The position numbers and the translations under genes were made by a program. From assembly GCA_025934735.1 (NCBI GenBank), contig JAICWP010000004.1, positions 124,001-188,000 on the forward strand: a DNA stretch of 64,000 bases, read 5' to 3'. The notes under the pieces were generated by a model. The model searched no databases and was not told the origin of the DNA. It saw only the letters and a program-made list of their open reading frames with translations. Positions 17,319 through 26,219 of this stretch are shown piece by piece; position 1 is the stretch's first letter; the number at the start of each line of letters is the position of its first letter. The stretch is from Terriglobales bacterium (GTDB taxonomy: Bacteria; Acidobacteriota; Terriglobia; Terriglobales; Acidobacteriaceae).

Positions 17319-19064
17319 GTGGAGACTACGCAAGCGCAAACCGTTTCGCCGGCACGGATCGAGTCGTTTCTGTTGGAAGTGGCCGACGCGGTGAATACCT
17401 CGCTCGACCTCGACACCACGCTCAACCGCGTGGCCGAACTGGTGCGCCGCATCATTGATTATGAGATTTTCGCCATCCTGCTGCTCAATGAGAAAACACA
17501 GGAGATGCGCATCCGTTTCCAGATAGGCCACCCCCCGGAAGTAGCCGAGCGCATCCGCATCAAGGTGGGCGAGGGCGTCACCGGGTTGGCCGCCCAGCGC
17601 CGCGAGGCCGTGCTGGTCAACGATGTAGCTGAGGAGCCTGCCTACATCAACGCCATTCCCCGCGTGCGCTCGGAGCTGGCCGTTCCCCTGATCGTGAAGA
17701 ACCGCGTCATCGGCGTGATTGACATCGAGGCGCCCTACCGCAACTACTTTACCGAGGAGCACCGGCGCGTTCTGGCCTTGATTGCCTCGCGTGTGGCTAT
17801 CGGCATCGAAAATGCCCGCCTGTACACCCGCACCAATCGCCAGGCGCGCACGCTCACTCTGCTCAACGAGATCAGCCGCGAGCTCACCTCTATTCTGAAT
17901 CTCGACCAACTGCTGAAGCGCGTGGGCGAGCTCATCAACCGCCTGATTGACTATCAGATGTTCAGCGTGCTCCTGCTCGACCCCACGGGTTCCAAGCTGC
18001 AGCATCGCTTTTCCCTGCGCTTCAAGACCAGCGTGCACATCAAGCATGACATTCCTCTCGATCGCGGGCTGGTGGGTTGGGCGACCCGTCACAAGCAGGC
18101 GGTGCTGGTCCGCGACGTCAGCAAGGACCCGCGCTACATCGAGCTCAATCCGGAAACCGGCTCGGAACTCTGCGTGCCGCTGATTTACAAAGACAAGGCC
18201 ATCGGCGTGCTCGACATTGAGCACACGCGGGTAGGCTATTTCAACGAGGACCACCAGCGAACTATTACCACCCTGGCCGGACAGATCGCCATCGCTATCG
18301 AAAACGCTCGCCTCTACGAGCAAGTAGCGCGCCAGGAGAAGCGTCTGGAGCGCGACCTGATGCTGGCCCGTGAACTGCAACTGCGTCTCCTGCCGCAGGC
18401 CCAGCCCAAGATGAAGAATCTGGACATCGCCGCGCGCTTCGTACCTGCCCGCGCCATCGGCGGCGACCTCTATGATTTTCTTGACTACTCGCTGGATCGT
18501 CACGCAATCGCCATAGGTGATGTCAGCGGCAAGGGTGCCCCGGCCGCTATCTACGCCGCCTTGGTCAGCGGGATTTTGCGCTCCCATTGCGCGGTTGAGC
18601 CCTCGCCCGCGGAGATGCTCTCCGCCGTCAATCTATCTTTGGGCGAGCGCCCCATCGAGGCTCAGTTTGTTTCCATCATCTATGCCGTCTGGGATGATGA
18701 CGAGCGCCACCTGCGCATCGCTAATTCCGGGCTGCCCCGCCCCATTTATTGGCACAACGGGAAGGTGGAGATCATAGAGGCCACCGGTCTTCCTCTCGGC
18801 CTGTTCGAAAATGCCGACTACGACGAATTCGGGTTTGAAACCCACCCCGGCGACCTGTTCGTATTTTTCAGCGACGGCATTCTCGACGCTCGCAGCCACA
18901 CCGGCGCACTGTTTGGCCGCGAGCGCCTGGAGAAGGTGGTGGCGCGTGCTGGCGAAGGCTCCACCAACGACGTGGTCGCTGAGATCTTTGCCGCCGTCAA
19001 TGAGCACGCCTCCGGGGTAGAAGCTTTCGACGACCAGACCGTGGTCGCGTTGAAGGTCAAATAG
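17319..19064 (+). CDS. GAF-GAF-SpoIIE (PP2C) serine phosphatase
   Basis: A 581-residue cytosolic signalling protein. Two tandem GAF sensor domains are at about 15-170 and 185-335 (both contain LAVPLIVKNRVIGVIDIE-type strands and RRVLALIASRVAIGIENARLY-type helices). A coiled linker with ARELQLRLLPQ is followed by a PP2C phosphatase domain (about 360-580), with metal-binding Asp in GGDLYDF, GDVSGKGAPAA and FFSDGI. Such proteins usually dephosphorylate anti-sigma-factor antagonists in partner-switching systems; no such partner is nearby. Its stop abuts the GTG of lysA. Confidence 0.92.
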   Translation: METTQAQTVSPARIESFLLEVADAVNTSLDLDTTLNRVAELVRRIIDYEIFAILLLNEKTQEMRIRFQIGHPPEVAERIRIKVGEGVTGLAAQRREAVLVNDVAEEPAYINAIPRVRSELAVPLIVKNRVIGVIDIEAPYRNYFTEEHRRVLALIASRVAIGIENARLYTRTNRQARTLTLLNEISRELTSILNLDQLLKRVGELINRLIDYQMFSVLLLDPTGSKLQHRFSLRFKTSVHIKHDIPLDRGLVGWATRHKQAVLVRDVSKDPRYIELNPETGSELCVPLIYKDKAIGVLDIEHTRVGYFNEDHQRTITTLAGQIAIAIENARLYEQVARQEKRLERDLMLARELQLRLLPQAQPKMKNLDIAARFVPARAIGGDLYDFLDYSLDRHAIAIGDVSGKGAPAAIYAALVSGILRSHCAVEPSPAEMLSAVNLSLGERPIEAQFVSIIYAVWDDDERHLRIANSGLPRPIYWHNGKVEIIEATGLPLGLFENADYDEFGFETHPGDLFVFFSDGILDARSHTGALFGRERLEKVVARAGEGSTNDVVAEIFAAVNEHASGVEAFDDQTVVALKVK

Positions 19065-20408
19065 GTGGGCAAGCCCAAATCTAGAAAACGCGCCAGCCGC
19101 GCTGGTGAAATTTCGCTGCGCTCACCCGGGTTGAGCTATCGCCCCGCGCCTAAAGCGGCGGTGCTCCTGCTGCATTGCGAGCGCCTGCCTCTCCCCGAGT
19201 TGGCCGAGAAGTTTGGCACGCCCCTTTACATCTATTCCGGCAACGCTATCCGTCATCGTTACCGCGAGTTCGACCGCGCCTTCCACGGTTTGCCGCATAC
19301 CGTCTGTTATTCCGTAAAGGCCAACTCCAATCTTGGCATTCTGCGTTTGCTGAGCGTGATGGGATGCGGCTTCGATGTGGTCTCCGGAGGCGAACTGGAA
19401 CGCGTTCTGCAGGTTGACCGGAAGGCAGCCCGGAAGGTCGTTTTCTCCGGCGTGGGCAAAACCGCTGCCGAGATGGATGCCGCTCTCAAAGCCGGCATTC
19501 TGCTTTTCAATATCGAAAGCGAGAGCGAACTGGAGTTGCTGGCCGAACGGGCCGAACGTCGCCGCATCACTGCCCGTATTGCTCTGCGTGTGAATCCGGA
19601 CGTCCCGGCGGAAACTCATCCTTATATCTCCACCGGACTGCATCGCCACAAGTTCGGCGTTCCTATTCACGACGCATCTCGCCTCTACGCCCGTGCGGCC
19701 GATAGCCTGTTCCTGGAAGTTGTCGGGGTTAGCGTGCACATCGGCTCCCAGATCACCAATCTGGCGCCGTTTACCTCGGCCATGGAGCGGGTGGCTGACC
19801 TGGTGCGGGGCTTGCGCGAAGATGGGCACACCATTCGCTACGTGGACGCTGGCGGTGGCCTGGGCATTGCCTACACCCAGATCGGCCTGCCGGAGTTTGC
19901 GGATTTTGTCGGCCATTACGCCGCCGCAATCAGCACTCCTCTGCAAGGACTCAAGCTGCATCTGCTGCTGGAGCCGGGGCGGTCCATCATCGGGCCCGCG
20001 GGCGCGCTGCTCACCCGCGTGCTCTACCACAAGAACAACAACAGCAAGAAATTTCTGGTGGTGGATGCCGCCATGAACGACCTGGTGCGGCCGGCTCTTT
20101 ACGACGCCTACCACGAAATCGTGTCCGTGGTGCGCGATGCCGCGGCCGGCGAGCACCAGGTGTTCGATGTGGTGGGCCCAGTTTGCGAAACCGGCGACTT
20201 CTTTGCCCGCGAGCGTGAAATGCCGCCGGTTAAGGATGGCGATCTGCTGGCCATCCTCGACGTCGGCGCTTATGGCATGGTGCTGGCCTCCAACTACAAC
20301 ACCCGCCCGCGCCCGGCAGAAGTCCTGGTGGACGGCAAGAAAGCGCGCCTCATCCGCCGCCGCGAAAAACTTTCCGACTTATTCCGTCTGGAAAAGGCAA
20401 AGGCTTAA
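19065..20408 (+). CDS. lysA: Diaminopimelate decarboxylase
   Basis: A 447-residue PLP enzyme of fold type III that converts meso-diaminopimelate to L-lysine. The PLP Lys is K85 in CYSVKANSN. VVSGGELER, GVGKTAAEMD, the phosphate-binding stretch DAGGGLGIAY and LLLEPGRSIIG are all present. GPVCETGDFFA carries the Cys of the dimer-interface active site. A basic N-terminal extension of about 30 residues is unusual and may mean the true start is downstream. GTG at 19065 directly follows the phosphatase stop, so it may be translationally coupled. Confidence 0.94.
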   Translation: MGKPKSRKRASRAGEISLRSPGLSYRPAPKAAVLLLHCERLPLPELAEKFGTPLYIYSGNAIRHRYREFDRAFHGLPHTVCYSVKANSNLGILRLLSVMGCGFDVVSGGELERVLQVDRKAARKVVFSGVGKTAAEMDAALKAGILLFNIESESELELLAERAERRRITARIALRVNPDVPAETHPYISTGLHRHKFGVPIHDASRLYARAADSLFLEVVGVSVHIGSQITNLAPFTSAMERVADLVRGLREDGHTIRYVDAGGGLGIAYTQIGLPEFADFVGHYAAAISTPLQGLKLHLLLEPGRSIIGPAGALLTRVLYHKNNNSKKFLVVDAAMNDLVRPALYDAYHEIVSVVRDAAAGEHQVFDVVGPVCETGDFFAREREMPPVKDGDLLAILDVGAYGMVLASNYNTRPRPAEVLVDGKKARLIRRREKLSDLFRLEKAKA

Positions 20409-20511
20409 TCCAGAGATCGCAAGAAATTCAGCAGGAGTTGCTGAGTCGTGTTGCGCCGTTGACCGCGAGAGTTGCAATCCCGGAAGATGCTTGCTGACTT
20501 CGCTTTGCGTA

Positions 20512-20549
20512 CTCGGCGTTAAGGTTCTGCTCTGCGCCCTCGGCGTTAA
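20512..20549. repeat. Direct repeat CTCGGCGTTAA in a convergent gap
   Basis: CTCGGCGTTAA occurs at 20512-20522 and 20539-20549, spaced 27 nt start to start, in the 157-nt gap between lysA and the amidohydrolase. The unit TCTGCGCCCTCGGCGTTAAAG resembles widely dispersed environmental intergenic repeats and is related in wording to 15546-15575. Confidence 0.35.
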
Positions 20550-20565
20550 AGGTGAGGTACGGGTG

Positions 20566-22290
20566 CTACTGCGTGGTCCGCTGCCATACGATTTTGCCGC
20601 CCAGGATCGTGGTCTCCACCTGCACATTGTGGATCAGCTTGGGGTCAATGCTGAAGATATCGTCGCTCAGAATCACCAGATCGGCCAGCTTGCCGGGGGT
20701 GATCGAACCTTTTTCCTTGTCCTGAAATTCCGCGTAAGCCGAGCCCAGGGTATAGGCTTCCACCGCCTGCGGCACGCTCACTTTCTGCTCCGGCATCCAG
20801 CCGTTGGGATTCTTGCCGTCCAGCGTGGCCCTGGTCACCGCCGCATAGATCGTCAGCAGCGGATTGAGCGGCGCCACGTTCCAGTCGGTGCCCAAGGCCA
20901 GGCGTGCTCCGTGGTCCAATAATGAGCGGTAGGCATAGCTGGTCTTGATCCGCTCCGGGCCTATGCGCCTCTCGGCCCAGCGGCCGTCGTCAATGGCGTG
21001 GTAGGGCTGCACCGAAGCGATCACCCCCAGCTTGGCAAAGCGATCGAAATCCTTGGGCGCGATGTGCTGCGCGTGCTCGATGCGCAAACGCCGGTCCTTC
21101 TCTCCGTTGGCCTTCACCACATCCTGAAACAAATCCAGAGTCAGCGAGATCGCTTCATCGCCAATCGCATGCACACAGAGCTGCAGCCCGGCCTTATCCG
21201 CGCCAATCATGCGCTCCCGCATTTTCGAGAGCGGCTGCATTTCATCGGTCAGCAGGCCCCGGGTGTGCGGATTATCAGTATAAGGCTCGAAGAAATACGC
21301 CGTGCTGGAGCCCAGGGAGCCGTCGGCGAAAGCCTTGATGGCGCCCGTACGCAGCAGGTTCGAGCCAAACGCGTGCCGCAGCCCAACTTTTGCATAGTTC
21401 TGCCAGTCCTCAATCATGGGCGCCACGTAGACGCGCGTCGTCAGCTCTCCTTCTTCCTCCAGTTCTTTGTAGGCCTCCAGGTTGCGCGAGAGGTCCTCGC
21501 CGGGATTGCCCATCTCCTGCACGCTGGTCACGCCCAGGCTGCGGGCGTAGTCCAAGGCGCGGTGTGCCGCCTCCAGCCTTAGCTTGTGGCTGAGCGGCGG
21601 GATGACCGCGTCAATCAGCTTCTGTGCTGCGTCTTTCAGGATGCCGGTAGGATTCCCGTGCGCGTCGCGGCCAATCTCGCCGCCCGGCGGATCAGGCGTG
21701 CTGGCCGTGATATGGGCCAACTTCAGCGCCATCGAATTGGCCAGGTACATGTGCCCGTCGTAGCGGTTCACCGCCACGGGATTGTCGGGCGTGAGCCCGT
21801 CAATCAACTGTTTGGTAGGCAACTGCGGCGGAGTCCATCGCTGCTCGTCCCAATTCCCGCCCAGAATCCACTGGCCCTTCGGCTGCTTCCCCGCAAACTG
21901 CGCCAGACGCTCGGCAAGTTCCTGCGGGCTGGACGCTTCCTTCAGTTGCACGCTGGCCAGACTTAGGCCGCTGTCCACGAAGTGAACATGGGCGTCGTTG
22001 AAGCCGGGCAGCACCAGCTTGCCACCGGCATCAATCACCCGCGTGCCGGGCCCGCGCCAGGCATCAATGACGGAGGCGCTGCCCACCGCCACGATGCGCT
22101 CACCCAGCACTGCCACGGCTTCCGCCCGCGGCTGCTGCTTATCCACCGTGTACACCTTGGCGTTGGTGATGATCAGGTCCGCGGCGGGACGGCTCTGGTC
22201 CTGGTCTTGCGCCCACATGGCGCCCGCCGCGACCAGCAACAGGGCGAAAGCAAGCTGAACTCGAAGAAGGTTACCGCGTTCTGTGCGCAT
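20566..22290 (-). CDS. Exported amidohydrolase, YtcJ-like
   Basis: A 574-residue metal-dependent hydrolase of the amidohydrolase superfamily. A signal peptide (about 1-27, LAFALLLVAAGAMWAQ) precedes an N-terminal beta-sandwich, the metal motif NDAHVHFVD (about 98-106), the TIM barrel with QLCVHAIGDEAI and RIEHAQHI, then ALGTDWNVAPLNP and a C-terminal sandwich (GSITPGKLADLVIL). The layout matches the YtcJ/AepA-like imidazolonepropionase-type branch. Natural substrate is not predictable. The gene is monocistronic and convergent with lysA. Confidence 0.9.
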   Translation of the reverse strand: MRTERGNLLRVQLAFALLLVAAGAMWAQDQDQSRPAADLIITNAKVYTVDKQQPRAEAVAVLGERIVAVGSASVIDAWRGPGTRVIDAGGKLVLPGFNDAHVHFVDSGLSLASVQLKEASSPQELAERLAQFAGKQPKGQWILGGNWDEQRWTPPQLPTKQLIDGLTPDNPVAVNRYDGHMYLANSMALKLAHITASTPDPPGGEIGRDAHGNPTGILKDAAQKLIDAVIPPLSHKLRLEAAHRALDYARSLGVTSVQEMGNPGEDLSRNLEAYKELEEEGELTTRVYVAPMIEDWQNYAKVGLRHAFGSNLLRTGAIKAFADGSLGSSTAYFFEPYTDNPHTRGLLTDEMQPLSKMRERMIGADKAGLQLCVHAIGDEAISLTLDLFQDVVKANGEKDRRLRIEHAQHIAPKDFDRFAKLGVIASVQPYHAIDDGRWAERRIGPERIKTSYAYRSLLDHGARLALGTDWNVAPLNPLLTIYAAVTRATLDGKNPNGWMPEQKVSVPQAVEAYTLGSAYAEFQDKEKGSITPGKLADLVILSDDIFSIDPKLIHNVQVETTILGGKIVWQRTTQ

Positions 22291-22369
22291 CGAGATGACC
22301 AGCGAAGCAAGAACTTCGCGCTGCAGCAGCCATCAACTGACCACTGACAGCCCACCTGTGCTACTAGTT

Positions 22370-23224
22370 TTATCTTTGTCCCCACTTCAGCTTGGTACGC
22401 AGCACATCGAAGAACGTTTTCTTCATGCGCAAGAGCTGCACCTGATGCTTGGATTTCCGGCAGGTCACCCGATCACCATCGTTTAACGGCATCCCCACCT
22501 GTCCGTCCACGCTGAGGAAAGCATGCTCCTCCGCGGCCTTCACCACGATGGAAATCTCCACTGAGTCGCGCACCACCAGCGGGCGGTGGGTGAGCGCGTG
22601 TGGCGACACCGGCGTGATCACAAAACCTTCCACCGAAGGCATCAGGATGGGCCCGCCCGCGGCCAGAGAATAGGCGGTCGAGCCCGTGGGCGTAGCCACA
22701 ATCAGCCCGTCAGCTTTGTAGTTGGAGACAAAATCCTGGTTGATGTACAGGTCGAAATCGGCCAATCGCGCAATCGAACTCTTATTCACCACTACGTCAT
22801 TCAGGGCGTGATACTGGGCCACGCATTTGCCGTCGCGCAGCAAATGGCACGACAGCATGGACCGCGGTTCCGTGCCGCATTTTCTCTGGTCCACCGCTTC
22901 CAGTGTGGCGTACAGGTCAGCGAGCGGCACCTCGGTCAGGAAGCCCAGCGAGCCCAGATTCACTCCCAGCACCGGTATGCCTGCCTTGGCCACGGCGCGG
23001 GCGGCGGCGAGCAGCGTTCCATCTCCGCCCAGCACTACTACAAACTTGGGTTCGCGAGCGGCCACCGCCACCCGTTCCACCACCTCCGGCACGGAGGCGT
23101 AGGCGGCCGTCTCCTGGTCCACCACCACCTGGTACCCGTGCTCGCTCAGCCAGCGCAGCAGTTCCGGCACAATTTGTGCCAGCTCCGGTTTGGCAGGCTT
23201 GGAAAAGATGGCGGCGGATTTCAT
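22370..23224 (-). CDS. nadK: NAD kinase
   Basis: A 284-residue enzyme that phosphorylates NAD+ to NADP+. The diagnostic GGDG motif is in VVLGGDGTLLAAAR. Conserved NDVVVNKSSIARL and the substrate loop TPTGSTAYSLAAGGP follow, with SPHALTHRPLV near the C-terminal part. ATG at 23224 is chosen over the in-frame GTG at 23233 because GGAG lies about 11 nt upstream; a -10-like TACAAT at 23255-23260 would give a short leader. It lies downstream of tlyA on the same strand, a frequent arrangement. Confidence 0.95.
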   Translation of the reverse strand: MKSAAIFSKPAKPELAQIVPELLRWLSEHGYQVVVDQETAAYASVPEVVERVAVAAREPKFVVVLGGDGTLLAAARAVAKAGIPVLGVNLGSLGFLTEVPLADLYATLEAVDQRKCGTEPRSMLSCHLLRDGKCVAQYHALNDVVVNKSSIARLADFDLYINQDFVSNYKADGLIVATPTGSTAYSLAAGGPILMPSVEGFVITPVSPHALTHRPLVVRDSVEISIVVKAAEEHAFLSVDGQVGMPLNDGDRVTCRKSKHQVQLLRMKKTFFDVLRTKLKWGQR

Positions 23225-23294
23225 GCGCAGCACGTCTCCAAATCAGAATCGCTGATTGTACAGCCTGGGCCGCGAAATCGGTCAGGGGAAGGCC

Positions 23295-24038
23295 CTAGAA
23301 CACGCCCAACAACAGGAACTCCCGGTTTCCTTCCGCTCCCAAAATGGGCGACTCGATGACGTCCGTATGGCGGCAGTCCAGTTCCAGCAGTTTCGCCCGC
23401 ACCTTCTCCACCGCATCATCCTGTGCCGCGCGGTCGCGCACAACCCCGCCTTTGCCCACCCTTTCCCTGCCAACCTCAAATTGTGGCTTTACCAGCACGA
23501 CGATCTTCTTGCCCGCGCGCTCCGCACCAAGAAAGGCGGCAGCTAGCACCGCCGGCAGCACCAGGGTAGCCGAGATGAACGATACATCCATCACGACGAG
23601 GTCGACCCCTTCTGCAATGTCCCCAGCCTTCAGATAGCGAGCGTTCGTCTTTTCCAGCAGGCGCACCCGCGCATCCTGGCGCAGGCGCAGGTCAATCTGT
23701 CCGTAGCCCGTATCCACGGCAATCACTCGTGCCGCCCCGTGCTGCAGCAGGCAATCGGTGAATCCTCCGGTGGAGGCTCCCACATCCAGGCAGGCTTTCC
23801 CGCCAACATCAATGCTCCAGTTCTGCAGCGCCGCTTCCAGCTTCAGACCGCCGCGGCTGACATACTTCAGGTCTGTTCCCAGAAGCCGAATTTCCGCATC
23901 CGACTCCACCCCAGTTCCGGATTTTTCAACCTTTTGGCCATTGACCAGCACACGTCCAGCCAGCACCAGCGACTGGGCTCGCTCCCGCGACGGCGTCAGC
24001 TTCCGGTCTACCAGCAGCTTGTCAATCCGCACCTTCAT
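23295..24038 (-). CDS. tlyA: TlyA-family rRNA 2'-O-methyltransferase (hemolysin A-like)
   Basis: A 247-residue protein with an N-terminal S4 RNA-binding domain (KVRIDKLLVDRKLTPSRERAQ, about 1-60) and an FtsJ-type SAM methyltransferase domain (DVGASTGGFTDCLLQHGA at about 80-97, then DVSFISATL and LVKPQFEVGRE). Family members 2'-O-methylate cytidines in 16S and 23S rRNA; the hemolysin name is historical. ATG at 24038 is preferred to an upstream in-frame GTG at 24074. It precedes nadK on the same strand. Confidence 0.92.
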   Translation of the reverse strand: MKVRIDKLLVDRKLTPSRERAQSLVLAGRVLVNGQKVEKSGTGVESDAEIRLLGTDLKYVSRGGLKLEAALQNWSIDVGGKACLDVGASTGGFTDCLLQHGAARVIAVDTGYGQIDLRLRQDARVRLLEKTNARYLKAGDIAEGVDLVVMDVSFISATLVLPAVLAAAFLGAERAGKKIVVLVKPQFEVGRERVGKGGVVRDRAAQDDAVEKVRAKLLELDCRHTDVIESPILGAEGNREFLLLGVF

Positions 24039-24393
24039 CCTGCCGCCTGTGATTATCTTTTTCCTGTTGCGCACTTTAACAGGTGCAAGTCGTAGAAGTG
24101 ACGTGAGTTGTTGGGTTTACCGGGATATCGGCCTAGTTTTCCACATAATTTTCCACAACCATGTTGAAAATCTCCGGGTGGTTGCGGCCCCTGGATTGCC
24201 CTGTTGCATTTCTCATCAGCCTACCGAGAAACTATGCTCTAGCCAGTTACATCGTGTCCCGAACCTTCGGAGAAACAGCAACTTAGTGCGCTTCGGGCCA
24301 CGAAAACCTTTAAGCAGTTTAGAATAACCCGCTGGTAAGGCCACTCTGAGATTGATAAGCCAACCACCGGCCGCCAGCTACCAATAGGACAAA
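24039..24393. other. 355-base intergenic region between tlyA and pdhB
   Basis: No reading frame or RNA gene was recognised. It holds the two TTTTCCACA boxes at 24137-24157, an isolated -10-like TAGAAT at 24320-24325 facing pdhB without a clear -35, and AGGA just before the pdhB ATG. It serves as the divergent promoter region for tlyA and pdhB. Confidence 0.6.
24137..24157 (+). promoter_or_regulatory. Tandem DnaA-box-like sequences
   Basis: TTTTCCACA occurs twice, at 24137-24145 and 24149-24157, 3 nt apart. Both match the relaxed DnaA box TTWTNCACA. A degraded inverted copy (TGTTGAAAA) follows at about 24163. No dnaA, dnaN or gidA gene is near, so this is not obviously an origin; DnaA-dependent control of a flanking gene is possible. 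Confidence 0.35.
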
Positions 24394-25368
24394 ATGGTCC
24401 TCGCAACGTACATTGACGCGATCAACACGGCGCTGGCGGAAGAAATGCGCCGCGACGAGCGGGTGTACGTCATCGGCGAGGATGTGGGCGTGATGGGCGG
24501 CGTCTTCAAGGCCACCCAGGGCTTGTACGACGAGTTCGGCCCCGAGCGCGTGATTGACTCGCCTTTGGCCGAGGGCATCATCATCAGCTCATCCATCGGT
24601 GCCGCTCTCGCCGGTATGCGTCCGGTGCCGGAAATCCAGTTTGCCGATTTCATCACCCCGGCCATGGATGCTCTTACCCAAGAGGCGGCTAAGCTGCGCT
24701 ACCGCAGCGCCGCCAGCCAGACCTGCCCCATTACCGTGCGCGTGTGCTACGGGGGTGGGGTGGGAGGCGGCCTCTGCCATTCCCAGACGAACACGACCTG
24801 GTTTGCCCATGAACCCGGATTGATCGTGGTTGCGCCCTCCACGCCCTACGATGCCAAGGGCCTGCTTAAAGCCTCTATTCGCGATGACAACCCCGTGGTC
24901 TTTTTCGAGCACAAAAAGCTCTACCCGTTGAAGGAAGAAGTTCCGAAAGAGGATTACCTGGTTCCCTTGCTGAAAGCTGCCATTCGCCGCCAAGGCAAGC
25001 ACGTCACTGCCATTTCCTACGGCTACACTCTGCAGCTGACGTTACAGGCCGCGGAGCGTATGAAGCAGGAGCACCAGTTCGAGGTGGAGGTCCTGGACCT
25101 GCGCACTCTATCGCCCTTGGACAAGGAAACGATTCTGGAATCGGTGGCCAAGACCAACCGAGTGGTCATCATCCACGAAGACCACCGCACCCTGGGCATC
25201 GGCGCCGAGGTTTCCGCCGTCATCGCCGAAGAAGGTTTCGATTGCTTGGACGCCCCGATCATGCGGGTTACCGCACCCGATGTGCCTGCAGTTCCCTTCT
25301 CCGCCCCGCTCCATATGCCATCGGTGGAGAAGATCGTGGCCGCGCTGAAGCGCACCGCCGAGTACTGA
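24394..25368 (+). CDS. Alpha-ketoacid dehydrogenase E1 component, beta subunit
   Basis: A 324-residue transketolase-like subunit of a pyruvate or branched-chain 2-oxoacid dehydrogenase. Typical blocks are ALAEEMRRDERVYVIGEDVG near the N-terminus, GPERVIDSPLAEGIIISSSIG, QTNTTWFAHEPGLIVVAPSTPYDAKGL split across the middle, and HEDHRTLGIGAEVSAVIAEE near the C-terminus. Length is normal. The alpha subunit, E2 and E3 genes are not adjacent, which is unusual since alpha and beta are normally paired. Pyruvate is the likeliest substrate but not proven. Confidence 0.92.
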   Translation: MVLATYIDAINTALAEEMRRDERVYVIGEDVGVMGGVFKATQGLYDEFGPERVIDSPLAEGIIISSSIGAALAGMRPVPEIQFADFITPAMDALTQEAAKLRYRSAASQTCPITVRVCYGGGVGGGLCHSQTNTTWFAHEPGLIVVAPSTPYDAKGLLKASIRDDNPVVFFEHKKLYPLKEEVPKEDYLVPLLKAAIRRQGKHVTAISYGYTLQLTLQAAERMKQEHQFEVEVLDLRTLSPLDKETILESVAKTNRVVIIHEDHRTLGIGAEVSAVIAEEGFDCLDAPIMRVTAPDVPAVPFSAPLHMPSVEKIVAALKRTAEY

Positions 25369-25405
25369 GTAAATACGACCTGCTGTTTGCTTCCAACAGC
25401 GCTCC

Positions 25406-26146
25406 TCACTCCAGACCCAGCCCCCCATCCACGGCCAGCACCTGCCCGGTTATGAAATGGGGCGCTGTGGCGAAGAACATCACCGCGCGCACCACCTCTT
25501 CGGCGCTGCCATTGCGCTTCATCGGCGTCTTCCCCGCTATTCGTCGCAGGAAGCCTGCATCCCGGCCCTCGCCCAAATCAATCATCCCCGGGGCCACGCA
25601 ATTGACTGCAATCTCCGGGGCCAGAGCTTTGGCCATTACCTGGGTCAGCATGGACAAGGCAGCTTTGGAACCGCAGTAGTGGGCGTGAGTTGCCCACGGC
25701 CGGAGCCCGCCCAGCGAGCCCAGGTGAATAATTCGGCCTTTTCGCTGCCTCAGCGGCTTCACTGCGGCTTGCGACATCAGGAAAGGCCCACGAGCGTTGG
25801 TGGCAAACATTTCATCCCACTGCCGCACCGTGATCTTTTCGAACTCCACGGTTTCATAAATGGCGGCATTGTTGACCAGCAGGTCCAGGCCGCCGAATTC
25901 GCTTACGGCATTCTTGATCGCCTTGCGGACGCTTTTTTCATCGCGCACATCGCAGCTCAGGGCCAATGCGCGCGCTCCATGCCGGCGGATTTCCTCTGCC
26001 GTCCGCCCCGCTTCGCGCTGCGACCGCAGGTAGGTTATGGCTACATTGGCGCCTGCTGCGGCCAGGGCCAGGGCAATCTCCCGCCCGATCCGCCGCCCCC
26101 CTCCGGTCACCAGCGCCGTTTTGCCTTTCAGTTCCCCGCTTGCCAT
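25406..26146 (-). CDS. SDR-family oxidoreductase
   Basis: A 246-residue classical short-chain dehydrogenase. The NAD(P)-binding TGGGRRIG (Rossmann Gly motif with Arg-Arg, favouring NADPH, about 14-21) is followed by NNAA, the Ser of LGSLGGLRPW and the YxxxK catalytic pair in HYCGSKAAL. Pteridine-reductase/FolM or FabG-like functions are possible given the GGGRRIGREIA motif. ATG at 26146 is supported by TACAAT-N7 upstream. It is divergent from the small membrane protein at 26220. Confidence 0.92.
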   Translation of the reverse strand: MASGELKGKTALVTGGGRRIGREIALALAAAGANVAITYLRSQREAGRTAEEIRRHGARALALSCDVRDEKSVRKAIKNAVSEFGGLDLLVNNAAIYETVEFEKITVRQWDEMFATNARGPFLMSQAAVKPLRQRKGRIIHLGSLGGLRPWATHAHYCGSKAALSMLTQVMAKALAPEIAVNCVAPGMIDLGEGRDAGFLRRIAGKTPMKRNGSAEEVVRAVMFFATAPHFITGQVLAVDGGLGLE

Positions 26147-26153
26147 GGCCGCG

Positions 26154-26159
26154 ATTGTA
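26154..26159 (-). promoter_or_regulatory. -10-like element, probable leaderless start of the SDR gene
   Basis: TACAAT is separated by 7 nt (CGCGGCC) from ATG at 26146 on the minus strand; no Shine-Dalgarno fits in between. Confidence 0.45.
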
Positions 26160-26206
26160 CCCTGTGGATTAGTCCTCCGGTCACTTGACCCTGCCAGCGG
26201 TTGGGC

Positions 26207-26212
26207 TACCGT
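26207..26212 (+). promoter_or_regulatory. -10-like element before the 26220 gene
   Basis: TACCGT is followed by 7 nt (AGGCAGG) and ATG at 26220. The AGG could also act as a weak ribosome binding site, so this case is less clear than its divergent partner. Confidence 0.3.
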
Positions 26213-26219
26213 AGGCAGG

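Noticed and set aside
17214-18587. 457-codon minus-strand open frame
   Set aside because: It is antisense to the GAF-SpoIIE phosphatase, which has full domain evidence; no motif or start signal in the minus frame.
24039-24393. Chromosomal origin of replication at the DnaA boxes
   Set aside because: Only two good boxes, no AT-rich unwinding element next to them, and no dnaA, dnaN, gyrB or gidA genes nearby.
25457-26188. 243-codon plus-strand open frame
   Set aside because: It is antisense to the SDR gene, which has full SDR motifs; no start signal or motif here.
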